From assembly GCA_024138025.1 (NCBI GenBank), contig JAMXBD010000822.1, positions 1 to 64,000 of the forward strand: a stretch of 64,000 nucleotides of DNA, in the 5' to 3' direction. This DNA comes from Combretum micranthum (taxonomy: Eukaryota > Streptophyta > Magnoliopsida > Myrtales > Combretaceae). This document shows positions 1-11,159 of this stretch, piece by piece. Within the stretch, counting starts at the first letter, position 1. The number at the start of each line of letters is the position of its first letter. The position numbers and the translations under genes were made by a program. The notes beneath the pieces were generated by a model that saw nothing but the letters and a program-made list of their open reading frames with translations, had not been told where the DNA came from and made no database searches.

Positions 1-385
1 TCACGCTCCTCAGTCCTCACTAGATACCCATCTCGAAAATAGAAGGAGACGTGGTATGGTTGAACATCTTTAGCCTAATTAGCAACACATAGTCCACGAA
101 ACACTCAAGATTTCTTTTTTCTTTTTTTTTTTCCAATTTTCCTATTTCTTTTAAATAAATTTGAATGTTTTAAATTCGTAGAATATGTTTTCAAAAGTAT
201 TTTTCTTTTTCAATTCTTTTTGGCACTAAAAAGTTCTTCGTAAAATCTATTTTGACGAAGAAGTTTTGACAGCGGGACTTTTGATTTGAGCACCATATAA
301 AGGTTTAAAACGGGTCAAACACGTTCCTACCATCTCTAGATAAAAATTACATAAATACAATTTGGATAAAAATAATTACCAAATT
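1..385. other. AT-rich left edge, no gene seen
   Basis: No supported reading frame, RNA gene or repeat was recognised. The stretch holds a T-rich tract near 114-135 and ordinary AT-rich sequence. It may belong to whatever element continues left of the window. Confidence 0.5.
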
Positions 386-393
386 ATCATCGT

Positions 394-640
394 TATATTG
401 CATCTCAAAATGAGATACACTATTTTACACGTGTATTGTATCACCAATATACGATATAGTATTTGTACTTAACTGACAATTTAAGCCGGACTACATCTCA
501 TGTTGGTCATGCGATATAGTTTTATATATGCATCGCATAACCAACATGCGATACATGTCTAAATAGTTTTATGTGTATCATATGTTGGTCATGTGATATA
601 CATAGAAATTTTATATCATATGTTCAACATGCGATATAGC
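394..640. repeat. Cluster of self-complementary ATCGCAT/ATGCGAT words
   Basis: Imperfect to perfect inverted words recur here: ATCTCA-AAA-TGAGAT near 401-417, a CATGTTGGTCATG core near 494-519, ATCGCAT/ATGCGAT arms at 531-554, and variants at 575-601 and 612-638. Loops are TTGGT, AACCA or TTCAA while the stem words vary slightly. Similar words recur at 37.9-38.1 kb, at 38.57-38.61 kb and possibly just beyond 41.45 kb. Element class is unknown. Confidence 0.5.
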
Positions 641-1100
641 AATAGTAATTTAGTAATTATTTTAGTTCAAATTGTATTTGTGTAATTAAAAAAAATGATG
701 ATTAAAATGTAATAATCTCACTTTAGTACACTCTCGTAAGCCACTCTTATAGCTAGGAATCATTATGAAATTATTCTTATTAATTTTTACAATATTTAAG
801 CAAGAAAATTTAGTGTGGTCATTGGCAAGAACAACGTGAACATGTATATTAACTAACCGATCATCAACTATCATTATATATGTATCTCTCTATTTTATTA
901 AATGAATGTAAAAATAATTAATTTTGCATATTTTAATATATGCTTTTCTTATTTTCCATATAACTTATCACTTTCCCCTATAAATTTCTCCTGACTTCTA
1001 AGTTGATAATAACTTCTCTATTACCAATGTTTTAATCTAAATGATTGGGTAGCTTAACACTCATGACTCATTCATTTTTCATATTATTGATAGTAGAATC
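641..1100. other. AT-rich spacer, no gene seen
   Basis: Ordinary AT-rich sequence. A 62-codon open stretch on the - strand (686-874) has no recognisable motif. The left boundary of the downstream Tat-lineage element probably lies in or near here but I could not fix it. Confidence 0.4.
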
Positions 1101-1486
1101 TAGCATCAGTTTACTCTATCTTTTGGGCCTCGAAACCTTATAACTTCGATGGCCTAACAAGAGTCCACTAGACGTGACATCCCGATCTCCTAGACAGGTA
1201 ACGAGACCTGTAACTCCATTAAAGAAAAAAGCACAAGTCTCCCATGAATTCACACCTTAGAAAGGCTCGCTGAACTCATAGGCTCAACTAGCCAACGAGC
1301 AGCTTATGGCCTCATGATCTCCAATCAAAACAAGTGTCTTCAGTCATTCTCGGTAACCGAAGAGGGAGGACATGATCAACTTAGCCACACTTTACAAAGC
1401 CAAACTCCCACTGTTTGGGTATCTCCATCCCTCATATACCAGGTTAGTTACCAAAGGAAGTTCTCCTTGGTATGTCTCTTAAACTC

Positions 1487-1494
1487 TATAAATA
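1487..1494 (+). promoter_or_regulatory. TATA box of the decayed Tat-type LTR
   Basis: TATAAATA in the context CTCTATAAATAGC, followed about 100 bases on by a GTCGGAGTG...CCTCCCGGTGCCCC stretch that resembles the R/U5 end of Tat-lineage LTRs. Inferred to be the old LTR promoter. Confidence 0.55.
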
Positions 1495-2539
1495 GCTCCT
1501 TTTCCTTGGAGGAAAGGGAGGACTTGTTTTCATTGGTCACAAACATATTACTTCTACCCACGAACTAATTTAGTAGGGTCGGAGTGACTGTTTGGGAAAC
1601 CTCCCGGTGCCCCCTCTAACGTTTTTCTGTATTCGCATGAGCTATCTCTACCGACAAAAAATTAGTGCATGCAACATTTTTGGCACTTTTGTGGAAAAAT
1701 ACTATTGTTTAAAACCTTGTCTAAAACCCTTTTTGAAACCCTCCTTTACCTATCACTTTATCTGCTAAGCCCTGCAAAATATATAAACTACTACCACGAA
1801 AATACACACCTTCGTACAATGCTAAGGCCATTTGGAGCAAGGATCAAACTAATCAAGCTCCCATGCAACATGGAGCCACTCTTGTAGGCGATGGTGGGGC
1901 CTCTGAACCATCGCGAATTGACCAAATAGCAGTTGCATATGACGACCCTTTGGACCTAAGATGCATCCTAGAGTTAGAGAACTTGTGTAGACAACTTTTG
2001 CACAAAACACGAAAAATGAGCGCTCTAACGCTCTCCTCCAAGCTAGAATCACAGAGCTAGAGGGCCTGAAGGACTTGCATTAAAAGCGCATGCCCCCAGC
2101 GCACGATGAAGTGCCTCTTTCCACCACAAAATCTAAGGCTGAAGGGGAACGATTGAAAGGTACCATAAGTGCACCGTAATGTCACCACAGGCTAGCACCT
2201 TCGCTAGGTTGTAGTCTTATAGTTCGAACCAACACTCAAGTGAATATTGAAGACCCAAGGCCCCCAAAAGCCCGATGAGAGCTACTCAAAGCATCTCACA
2301 AGGATACACAGCATCCAACACTCAGCTCAAGTCACCTCGAGATACCAAATAAAGGATAAGCGACATACTAAAGCAGGGGTAGTGAGTCCTAGATTAACTT
2401 GAGCTTGCACTGACAACGTGCAACCTCACTATCAAGAACGATGAGAAGGTTGTCGACCATCAAAGAAAGTTTTGGAGACAAACCTATTGCCAAAGCATAC
2501 TAGGCAAGATACTCTTTACGGTCGAGGTTCAATCAGAGT

Positions 2540-2900
2540 GCTCTCAACTAGGGCTTGACTATCACCCTAAAATCCTACATGGGTCGACTAATTTGGAGGA
2601 CTACATCACCCAGTTACAGTCCACCATGGCAATACTAACTTTCTTAGACGTGATATGGTGAAAAAACTTTCCTTACCACGTTTCGAGGAGCAGCTTGGGT
2701 GTGATTTAACAAGCTTGAGCCAAACACCATAGGGTCATTCGCCCAACTTAGTGACCTTTTCGTAGCATAGTTCATGGCAAGAAATCCGCCAAAGAAATGC
2801 TCGTATCTTTACACGGTACGACAAAGGCGAGGTGAGCCCTGAGGAATTACTTGATAAAGTTTAACAAACCATGTCTAGAGGTCTCAACCAAAAACCAATG
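2540..2900 (+). pseudogene. Gag relic of the Tat-lineage element
   Basis: Translation in shifting frames gives fragments such as FRGAAWV, then a stop, then FNKLEPNTIGSFAQLSDLFVA, MARNPPKK and SYLYTVRQ. This is the order and spacing of the plant retrotransposon gag (capsid-like) domain, whose usual form is a 'GAA..WF..LP..SI.SF..L...F...F' block. Stops interrupt it and no intact frame remains. It lies downstream of the LTR/U5-like segment and upstream of the integrase relic, as expected. Recognition is by eye from family knowledge. Confidence 0.6.
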
Positions 2901-3489
2901 AGTAGCTTTAGAGGCTATCAAATAAGGAGTCCTAGCGGACAACCGTTCTTCCATTCCATTTCAAAATGCCAGCTTATCATGCTTGAGCAATTGAAAGAAA
3001 AGGCAGAGAAACACATTTGCGAGGAGGATACTAACACTAGAAGGGAACTTGAAGCCAGGACTAAGCCCACTCAAACTAAGAACAATCCACTTTGAGAAAA
3101 AGGACATCTTTATGTTATTAAGTGAAGAATCAAATGAAAATTCAAAAACCCCTATTCTTAGCCAGGCTCAAGCTCATTATGAGCGTTGGAGTAGAAACAA
3201 GGGACCCCAAGATCTTTTTCGACTTCCAGCTTATAGTGCAGTAGGTCAAGGGTATATACGAGGCAAAGAATGATGAAACGGTCAAATATTTAGAGGTGGT
3301 CCTATCCCTTACTAAGGAAATAACTTCTTGAGAGTCATAAGATACCAGAGTCGACAATTGAGAAGCTGATAAACTCTTTAAACTTGCCTCCATAATAGTT
3401 CCCAACCTAGGAATGGTTTATGGAAAAACGGGTTGTCGCTATTACAAAAGTTCATGAGATACTAGACCTACAATAGGCAACCCTACCTC

Positions 3490-4460
3490 CAAGTTGGATG
3501 ACCCCTTGGAGAAGTTCCTTGAAGATGACACACTACCTTTGGATAGAACAAAAATGAAAAAGTTGATGTATAAGGCAACCAACTACACCATGATCAATGG
3601 GGGTCTTGTGCAAGAAGGGTTTCAGTTTCCCTCTCTTTTGTTGTTTGCACCTAGAAGAAGAATAGTGTGTCCTAGAAGACTTCCATGCTAAGGAGTGCAA
3701 CAACCATGTCAAAGCGCAATCACTGCACACCCGAGTTGTACGAGTTGGCCACTTCTACCCGACAATAAAAGCAAATGCAAAAGAGTTCATCTAGCAATGT
3801 GAATATTGTTAGAAGATCACCTCCAAACCACACTCCAAGCATTAACCTACTTTACTCATCAACCTATGGCTGTTCGCCATGTGGGACTCGACATTTTAGG
3901 CCCATTTCCTCTCTTGACAAGCCAAAAGAAGTTCATAATAATCAGATGTGATTATTTCAAAAAAAAATGGGTAGAAGCCAAGGTAGTGGCAAAAATTCAC
4001 AAACAAAAATGTCTCTGCACTTCATCTATTGAACATAGTCAGGTTTAGAGTCCCACACTCCATAGTAATGGACAATGAGAGCCAATTCAGCTCCAAAAGA
4101 ATATTATGCACAAATTTCTACTTATCAATATCACTCTACAATACACCTCAGTGGTGCACCTCGGAGCTAATGGCCAGGTTGAATTAATCAACAAGACAAT
4201 CATGCAAAATTTAAAAGCCAGGGTAGACCATTAGAGCAACAAGTGGGCCGATGAGCCTCTCAGCATCCTATAGAGATATGCACCACCCAATGGGCCCTAA
4301 CAAACAAAACCCCCTTTTGTCTAGCCTTAGGAATTGAAGTTGTCCTACTTATGGAGCTGAAACTACCAAACATTCGAACTTAGTCCTATAACAAACTAAT
4401 CAATGGATTGACCTTCAAGCAAAACTCGATGCAATAGAGGAAGCTCGAGATGTCGTGAGT
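3490..4460 (+). pseudogene. Integrase relic (RNase H end, zinc site, core) of the Tat-lineage element
   Basis: A 65-residue open stretch at 3494-3691 matches the linker before the integrase zinc site (YKA-NYTMINGGL). Broken frames then give H..C-like residues, the core start GLDILGPFPLLTSQ at about 3885-3930, then ANGQVELINKTIMQNLKARV near 4165-4235, WADEPLSIL, and a late segment ending LMELKLPNIRT near 4350. These are characteristic Ty3/gypsy integrase blocks in the right order, here with Tat-lineage wording. Stops separate them, so no active protein is possible from this copy. Confidence 0.7.
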
Positions 4461-4868
4461 AAAAGAGTTGCTGCCTACTAGCAGGGGCAACTCCATATTA
4501 TGACAAGAAAGTCGGGTACAAAATCTTTCTCTTTGTAGACCTCATTTGTAGAAAGTTAGAGGTAATGAGATCAAAAGAAGCCCGATGAAAACTTACTCCA
4601 AATTGGGAAGATCCCATTAGGATGAAGGAAGTTCTAGGAAATGGAGCGTGCAAGCTCAAAACATTAGATGGTAATCTTATTCCCAGAACTTCAAATGCAA
4701 ACAATATGAGAAAGTTCTTTGAATAGCTAAATCTTGCTTATGTGTAGAATATGAACATGAGAAGAAAACAATCAGGAATGAAATGAGGATTCCACAATTA
4801 AAAATGCGTCTCCATGATCTTCCTCTTGTGTATCCAACCATGAAACAACAAAAGATATTCGATAGGGG

Positions 4869-5120
4869 CCTCATGAGCTTAAAGAACTCCGCCTCCTCAT
4901 GCTGAATCAGCTCGGGTGACTCCCATCAAAAGCTTAGGTAACTCCCTCCTAAGGTTAACTCTCCTCGTGAGCTTAGGTAACTCCCGCCAAGAGCTCAAGT
5001 AATTCCCTCTCATGGGTAGCTCCCTTTGTGAGCTCGGGTAACTCCCTCTTAAGAGTAACTCCCGCCAAGAGCTCGAGTAACTCCCTCTCATAGGTAACTC
5101 CCCTCATGAGCTTGGGTAAT
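4869..5120 (+). repeat. 39-bp tandem array, left half
   Basis: Units built on GAGCTCGGGTAACTCCC recur with a 39-base period: starts at about 4930 and 4969, then 4991, 5030, 5069 and 5108, with one 22-base step between. Because 39 is divisible by three, open frames run through the array and give a false protein. The array continues at 17940 after the Athila insertion, so it was once about 530 bp. Its place after integrase fits the 3' untranslated tandem repeats of Tat/Ogre elements. Confidence 0.8.
5116..5120. repeat. Left target-site duplication (GTAAT) of the Athila element
   Basis: GTAAT immediately before the TG start of the left LTR, matched exactly by GTAAT at 17940-17944 immediately after the right LTR. 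Five bases is the normal Ty3/gypsy duplication. Confidence 0.9.
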
Positions 5121-6551
5121 TGGTAGGTGTCGAATCCAACAAAATTAAATAACCTACTCTTAAAATTTTGTAAATAGTAGTGAGCAAGATCGTCTCCACA
5201 GGGACTGGGGAAAATCTATCTCTATTTTAATAACTAGCAAAAGAGAATAAAAATCGGGGGTTTTGTATAAACGATTAATTAAAAAATAATTGATTTCTAA
5301 ACTAACAAATACGTTTATTAATGTAAATTCAATAGTAACAAGTTCTAACCAAAGAATTATCACGATTCAATTCATAAAGATGATCATTGATGCAAGGATT
5401 GTCATTCTAATTCATGAATAAATTGGTTATGACCTTCAACAAGCTCTGAAGTCTATCTCTCCTTAGAATATCGATAAAAGATACGATCTTTAATTATTCC
5501 CTTATTGATTAGACAACCCTAAATAAGCTCTTAAGATTTAATCTATCAATAGATTACTAATTAGAGAGACTACCAATTCTAATCAACAGATCAAAAGCAT
5601 GAACTATTTAAATTAGATCATAAATCACCATAACATAAATCAATCACTTGTTCTGCAACCAATCATGTTATCGTATTACTTATATTGGAACAATCAAACA
5701 ATTACGGATTTGACATTCCAAATAACAATAATCGCTTTGTCAATCAAACAAATAGGCCTAATTCGTAATGATCAATCAAAACAATTCTAATAATTCAAAT
5801 AGATGAAGTATGAATATTCATAAACAAAATAAACTCAATAGTTCAATTGGATCTCACAATCTTTGATGAATTGATCCCGTAATAATCCTCGGCTAGATTG
5901 AGTAATTAGTTACTCATGATCAAGAAGATAAAACTAGGGTTTCTTGAGAGCATCAATAACAAGAACAAAACAATGAAAGAATAATGAATGCCTTCCTTTT
6001 TCTCTCTCCTATTTCTTTATATATGTGAGATAAACATCAGATATAAGGAGTATTTTTCGCATGAAAGATGGCTGGAGATATGTCGCAACAAGGCTGGCAG
6101 CTATTATTCGCGAAACAATTGGCGCACTCTTGATGGCCGGCTCCATGGCCGGCGGCCATGATTGTCCCAATGCCGGCCATGAATGTTGGCCGGCGGCTAT
6201 TCCATGATGGCTGGCGGCTTTGGGTGTTCTGGACGAGTTTTGAACCTTGTATATCCTCCAAATGTGTTTGCTATTGCTATAGTTCATGAGAAAACTAATA
6301 GTAATGATAGCAAATCATCCCGAGTTTGGAATGAAATTGTGAGTACTTGTGCATTCCATTGAAAGTGATATTGATCCATGAAGCTTGTTACAAACTCATG
6401 CCCAATTTCGCCAAACCGTTCCATTTACTTTATAAAACCTGAAACACGACATTAAACTCGATTAAGTATCAATTCTTTTGGATTTCTATAAAATTAATAA
6501 TAGAATTAACATATTTTACTCAATAAAAATTGAGTATATTCCGTCTTAACA
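5121..6551 (-). repeat. 3' LTR of the Athila element
   Basis: 1431 bases starting TGGTAGGTGTCG and ending TTAACA on the + strand. It pairs with 16506-17939 over its whole length. It contains a short GC-rich patch (about 6115-6220) with the words GGCCGGCGGCCATG in otherwise AT-rich DNA. On the element's sense strand this is the downstream LTR. A 92-residue open frame at 6009-6287 exists in both LTRs but shows no family motif and follows the GC words, so I do not call it a gene. Confidence 0.93.
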
Positions 6552-6590
6552 AATTCCCCCACACCTGAACCATTGCTTGTCCTCAAGCAA
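6552..6590 (-). promoter_or_regulatory. Polypurine tract and AGGA-loop hairpin
   Basis: On the sense strand AGGTGTGGGGGAATT directly abuts the 3' LTR, the expected site for plus-strand DNA priming. Six bases upstream lies a perfect hairpin, TTGCTTG-AGGA-CAAGCAA (6573-6590). The same module (hairpin with AGGA loop plus the 11-mer AGGTGTGGGGG) is repeated at 7827-7865 with a different stem. Confidence 0.85.
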
Positions 6591-7826
6591 AACAATTAGA
6601 ACCACAATTGAAATCTATCATAGAGAGTGCTAACTTTCACTTTTAAAATTCCAAGCATTATCTTTGATTATTTCATGACATGCAGTTTAAGTGCCTACCG
6701 CTCTAACCAAACTGATTCCATGCAATTAAAATACTTCAATCAAAATTCAAAAGCTAATCTAAACAAAACAAACTTTAATCCATATGTTTAGCAAAAGATT
6801 CTTCCATTCAAAAGTAAATTCTCAGTTCAGTAAGGAAAAACACCCATTTGGACTTCATTGGATATTTAACAGATATATACTCCTCACAACATAAAGTAAA
6901 AGCATATGATATCAACCATTTCCCTAGACTTTCTCCATATTCATTGTAAGTCTTATTTCAATGATGCTTTAGCATTCATTTTCTTTTTGATTCATTCAAG
7001 CATATATTGAGCCTTCAGAGAGTATTCTCTGGACGGGTTTTTGCCCGCTTCTTTTCAGCTCTTTTCTTTTTTTTTTTTTTTTTTTCTCAAAGCTCATATA
7101 GTGAACTTTTGCCTTTCCTCCCTTATCGTTATAGTGAGTTCATCGAGTCGATACATCCCGGGCTCATCACCCAAGTGACCGGGTTTTAAAGGGACCCCTA
7201 AGAACTCTCTTCACTCTAACATTCAAGTTTGGATACTCATAACTCAGATGCTCAAGTCTAGCGGAGTAGTGGCTATGCTTGTTTCTTTACTTTGAACGCA
7301 AATACACATAAAAGACTTTTTTATCATGGATCACTAAGTAAAAAGTGTCATTTACCTCTTTTACTATTTGTTGAAAAATTCTTGTTTTAAAAAGAATTCA
7401 AGAGGAGTATATACATGCTAATTTATTCCTAGAAGTAGACTTGTTTATTTTTCACTTAAGAACTCGACCTACTCTTAAATTTCCGACTCTAAAACTAAAT
7501 ACAAGGTAAGTTTATTCAATAAAGATTTTGCTACTCAATTTTTAACCAAGTATTATGATCACAACAGTAGGTGAGTAAGGCATTTTAACAAGTCAATTTC
7601 CATATTTATATAGATGCTATCACAAATATTCATCACAATCTCCAGATTTCATAAATTTTTGAAAAATTTGGCCTGAAATTGCCATATAGTGCTTGAGGAC
7701 AACAATCTAACAGTTCATAGTGTGGGTGCAAACATTTCAGATCAATTCAGATATCCTGTATATGCAAAGTATAGTCAAATTTCAGATTTCAGCAAGCAGT
7801 AATATTCAATTCTCCTCATGTTTATT
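6591..7826 (-). other. Athila 3' untranslated region, first part
   Basis: About 1.2 kb between the two polypurine-hairpin modules. It holds a long T tract near 7068-7086 and no supported reading frame on either strand. Its function is unknown; it would be the last part of the genomic RNA before U3. Confidence 0.6.
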
Positions 7827-7865
7827 CCTCCCCCACACCTAGTCTGAACAGTGTCCTCACTGTTC
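7827..7865 (-). promoter_or_regulatory. Second, internal polypurine-hairpin module
   Basis: The + strand reads CCTCCCCCACACCT at 7827-7840 and then GAACAGTG-TCCT-CACTGTTC at 7846-7865, a perfect 8-bp stem with the same 4-base loop as the LTR-proximal module. The 11-mer CCCCCACACCT is identical in both. It could act as an internal (central-like) priming site or as an RNA signal; no mechanism can be read from the sequence alone. Confidence 0.7.
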
Positions 7866-8149
7866 TGAATTCAGCTCAATTGCACACAAAAATTAAAGGA
7901 AAAAGGAGTAACGATTCTTCCCTGGGTTGTTGCACAATATAGGTGCAATTGCGAGTTCCTTTGGCAATTCAGATCGAGTGCTATGGATCCTATGATCAAG
8001 CGGATACAAAAACAAAGAGATAGCAAAAGCAAGGTCAAATTGTAGAAACAAGTCATCATAAGTCTACCAAAGGTTTGGGTGCTTAAACGGATATAAAATG
8101 TAGGCAAGACAAAAATCAAAGTCAGCAGAAGATAAAGCAGCTAGCATGA

Positions 8150-9330
8150 ACTCTAGCTATCAGCCTCAGGGTCGCTGTCCTCCTCACTGGAAGTCTGGTA
8201 CTGAAACTCCGAGACATCTGTGGATGTATTGCAGGCAAAAGCGGACTTCAGCATCTGGAACAGGGTGGTTCGAAACTTCTTGTTCTTTTTCCGTTCTGTC
8301 CTGTTCCGTTCTCTCTCTTTTTTGTTTTCCTCTTTGAGTTCCTTGATTTTTTGCAACAACTGGTCATGTAAACTCGCAGGAGGGGTAGTCCGGTGTGTGG
8401 ATGGCCTACTTCGGGAGCCATCTCAAGGGCCTCAATCTCTTCGGCTTGATCAGTCCTGTTGGATCCCTTTGATAATCCCATAATCTGAAAGGGGCATCAG
8501 ATATCATTTTGCAAGGGATGCCCTCATCTCCCTCAGGCTCTCGGAAGATACCCATCCCTTTCAGTAGAGCTGTGATATAGCCCCCACAAAGGATGACTTT
8601 AGTCCTTGTATCCGTGCTTTGTTTATCCAAATAATTGGCGACCTCCACCCAAGTCAATTCTGTGGCTAGTGGTCAAGCTATAAAGATAAAACATATCAGA
8701 GTTGGTGACCTTACTGTCGCTGGTTTTCTTACCGCTGATAGTATGAGCTAATATGTGATGAAGTAATTTGTGTTCGTAGCTGGGAAGTCAGTGGCGTGAG
8801 ATTTGGACGGTTCAAATGGCTTGGTGCTAGGAGCTGTAAGCTGAAGCCAGAATGTTGAAGGATCCATATCAGCGGGCCAGGAGTTGGGTAATGCCATGGC
8901 AGTTTGTGGATCATCATAGAGTCCTAGTAGGTATCCCACACGCTTCACATCAACCTTATGGACTTCTCCATATACCAGAAATTGCATAAAAGTGGCATGG
9001 TCCTCTTTCTCCATCGTCAAAGTTGACAGGAACTCTATGGTTATATCCCGGTAGGCTGGTTCTTGGATTGAGAAAAGTGTGAACCAAGTTCGATCTTGGA
9101 CAGTTTGTGGTAGCAAATCTACCAGCCCATAAAGATCCAGTACAGTCCAGTCTAAGTATTGGATATTCATGAGTTCCATACCCCTTAACTTCTTCTTTCT
9201 TGCCTTGGCAAAGTCCTTATTCGAGATGAGTTCTGGTTGTGGTGCTCTAGAGGAAGATGCTTCAGCGGTCTTGGACTTCTTTTTTCTGGGGTGGAAGCTT
9301 TTTTGGCGGCATCCCTACATCAATTGTTTG
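8150..9330 (-). pseudogene. ATHILA ORF-1-like region after pol (frame-broken)
   Basis: The largest open piece, 143 residues at 9179-8748, has WTVLDLYGLVDLLPQTV, YRDITIEFLSTL, KVDVKRVGYLLGLY and a DMDPSTFWLQL segment, matching the ATHILA ORF-1 family (PF03078) in order and spacing. A further piece at 8657-8406 (VILCGGYITALLKGMGI) continues the domain, and an acidic/basic tail (KKNKKFRTTLFQ, EEDSDPEADS) closes it near 8153. An in-frame run of basic residues extends upstream toward 9330, where the likely start lies in another frame. The product is poorly understood; it occupies the env position, but I see no clear envelope features. At least three frame breaks are present. Confidence 0.7.
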
Positions 9331-10525
9331 AATTTAGCATAAAGGGAATGCAAAGTAGATGCAGATATAGGTTACTGTTCGGTGTGTGATAGTGTCCATT
9401 GTGAAAATAGATTAATAGAACAACTAAGAACCAGGACAGGAATAATGGATAGTTCATGGCAATTCATAATCACACACAGCAATATCAATGAGAACATGTG
9501 ATCTCAAATCAGGTCTTGCAATAGGTTTGCCTAAGTAATTCAGAACAAATCATCATCCATGAATAGTAACTGAAAGAACAATGATTTACACTGGCAATAC
9601 AATCTCAAGGCTGGCAGCCTAGACTAAGCAGCTGAGTATTTGACCGTTAGAGGAGGATTTTTCAAATTTGCAAGTCCAAACTGTCACTATCAAGATCATG
9701 AAATAATCATGGAAATGGTGTTGACTAACAACATGGATCATAATATTGAATTCAAAGTAGTCCATAAGTGATATGTAAACTCATCAACACCATTAAACAC
9801 AATAGATCCCAACCACATATGATTCAAAACATGAATTTGTACAAGCTAATGGAATCCACACGCGATCCCCTATGTTAGAACCATTCAAAAACCATGTTTG
9901 TGTCTCAAAATCAGAAAAGCCCCAATTTGACTCCACTTAGAACCCTAAAAAATTTCGCAAAGCAATTCAATACATTCAAGAATCAAATCGGAGTAAGTGG
10001 AATGGATTCGAAGACTACATAAGTAGATAAAGACTCAAGCCAAAACAACTCGTGCATGCAAGGGATCAGGGCAAGGTCGAACACGATCCATAAAAAAAAA
10101 AATTTCGTGACAGGATTGGCATGAAAAAAAAAAATTCCAGATTTGGTCTAATTCGAAATTGACATGCAACAACCCCAGATTGTGGTCATGATTCCAAGAT
10201 AAACCATCATTCCTAACCCATTCATTCTAATCCCCTCATCTTAAACCCATTTCGCAACCACCGCTTCGAAATCAAATGTAGCAGCCACCACGCCGTCCAC
10301 ATCAATGGGAAAATGAAGAACAAAACAATTTGAGGATCAAATGGAGTTAGGAAACTTACTTGCGATGATGATGGTGATCCACGAGTGATGTGATGGATGC
10401 GTATGGGAGTAGCTTGGTGTGGGTGGGTGAGAGGTGTGGAGAGATTTGTTGAAAGAGAATATGAATAGGATGTGGAAAAAAAACTTACAGAGCTTTAATA
10501 TATGGACATGCGTGACAGGGCAAGA
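9331..10525 (-). other. Athila spacer between pol-side word block and ORF-1-like region
   Basis: About 1.2 kb with no supported gene. It contains A-rich tracts near 10092-10135. In related elements a splice acceptor for the downstream ORF would lie in such a region, but I could not choose one. Confidence 0.5.
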
Positions 10526-11012
10526 TTGGCCGGCACTTAAAAGTTATGGCCGCCAGCCATTAATGCCGGCCTTAGAGCGTAGCACGAACAGCAGGATTAT
10601 GGCCGCCGGCCATCTTGGAATAGCTGCCGGCCGTGAGTATTCTGGGCACGTCCTCACTAATCCACAGCTGGCGGCTTTTAATTTTGGCCGTCGGCCATCA
10701 TCGGGGAATGATGTCTCTAGAAGCTTCATGGCCGGCGGCCATGATGTATTGGCAGGCGGCCATGCTTGAGCTGGGGGTCCCTTGATGAAGTGCACAGTGG
10801 GCTTGTGGCTGGCAGCGTAGTGATGTTGGCTGCCAGCTGTAAATTTTTTTTTTTTGAATATATATATATATATTTTTGTAAAATAGAATAGACCTAGTGG
10901 AAAATCTGCGCGACATCATGGCTGGCGGCCATGGGGAGTTGGCCGGCGGCCATGCTTCGTCTGGGAATTCCCATAATTATAATGGCTAGCTGTCATGAAA
11001 TCTTGGCTGCCA
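10526..11012 (-). repeat. Block of GGCCGGCGGCCAT hairpin words in Athila
   Basis: About a dozen copies and variants of a 15-17 base self-complementary word occur, for example CATGGCCGGCGGCCATG (arms CATGGCC/GGCCATG around GGC), ATGGCCGCCGGCCAT, and weaker forms such as TTGGCTGCCAGCCG. They are irregularly spaced, on both orientations, and stand out as GC-rich against the surrounding AT-rich DNA. The same word appears in both LTRs near 6115-6220 and 17505-17610. Confidence 0.8.
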
Positions 11013-11159
11013 GCCGTGACTTTCAATTTTTTTTTTTTTTTTTTGCAAAAATAAGAATACGATACATAGTTGCCTCCTATGAAGCGCTTTCTTTAACGTC
11101 TTTTAGCTAGACGTAACGATTTCAGTATATATCGGTGGTTCTAAACTGAGTTCTTCAAT

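Larger units (their letters stand above)
1100..5120 (+). mobile_element. Decayed Tat-lineage Ty3/gypsy element, left part
   Basis: This is the left part of a degenerate element read on the + strand; the right part resumes at 17940 after the Athila insertion. In order I see a U3/R/U5-like segment with a TATA box, a gag relic, a jump to the end of pol (zinc-binding and integrase core), and a 39-bp tandem array. Protease, RT and most of RNase H are missing, since gag and integrase are under 1 kb apart. Many stops and shifts occur throughout. Tandem repeats 3' of integrase are known for Tat/Ogre elements, which fits. A matching 3' LTR was not found, so outer limits are approximate. Confidence 0.7.

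Noticed and set aside
2215..2245. GTTCGAACC stretch as part of a tRNA gene
   Set aside because: No tRNA arms or box A at the right distance; lies inside the decayed element.
4897..5091. Repetitive Ser/Leu/Arg-rich open frame
   Set aside because: Product of the 39-bp tandem array, whose period is a multiple of three.
6009..6287. 92-residue open frame in the Athila LTRs (also 17397-17675)
   Set aside because: Present in both LTRs because they are duplicates; no motif, and its composition follows the GC-word patch.
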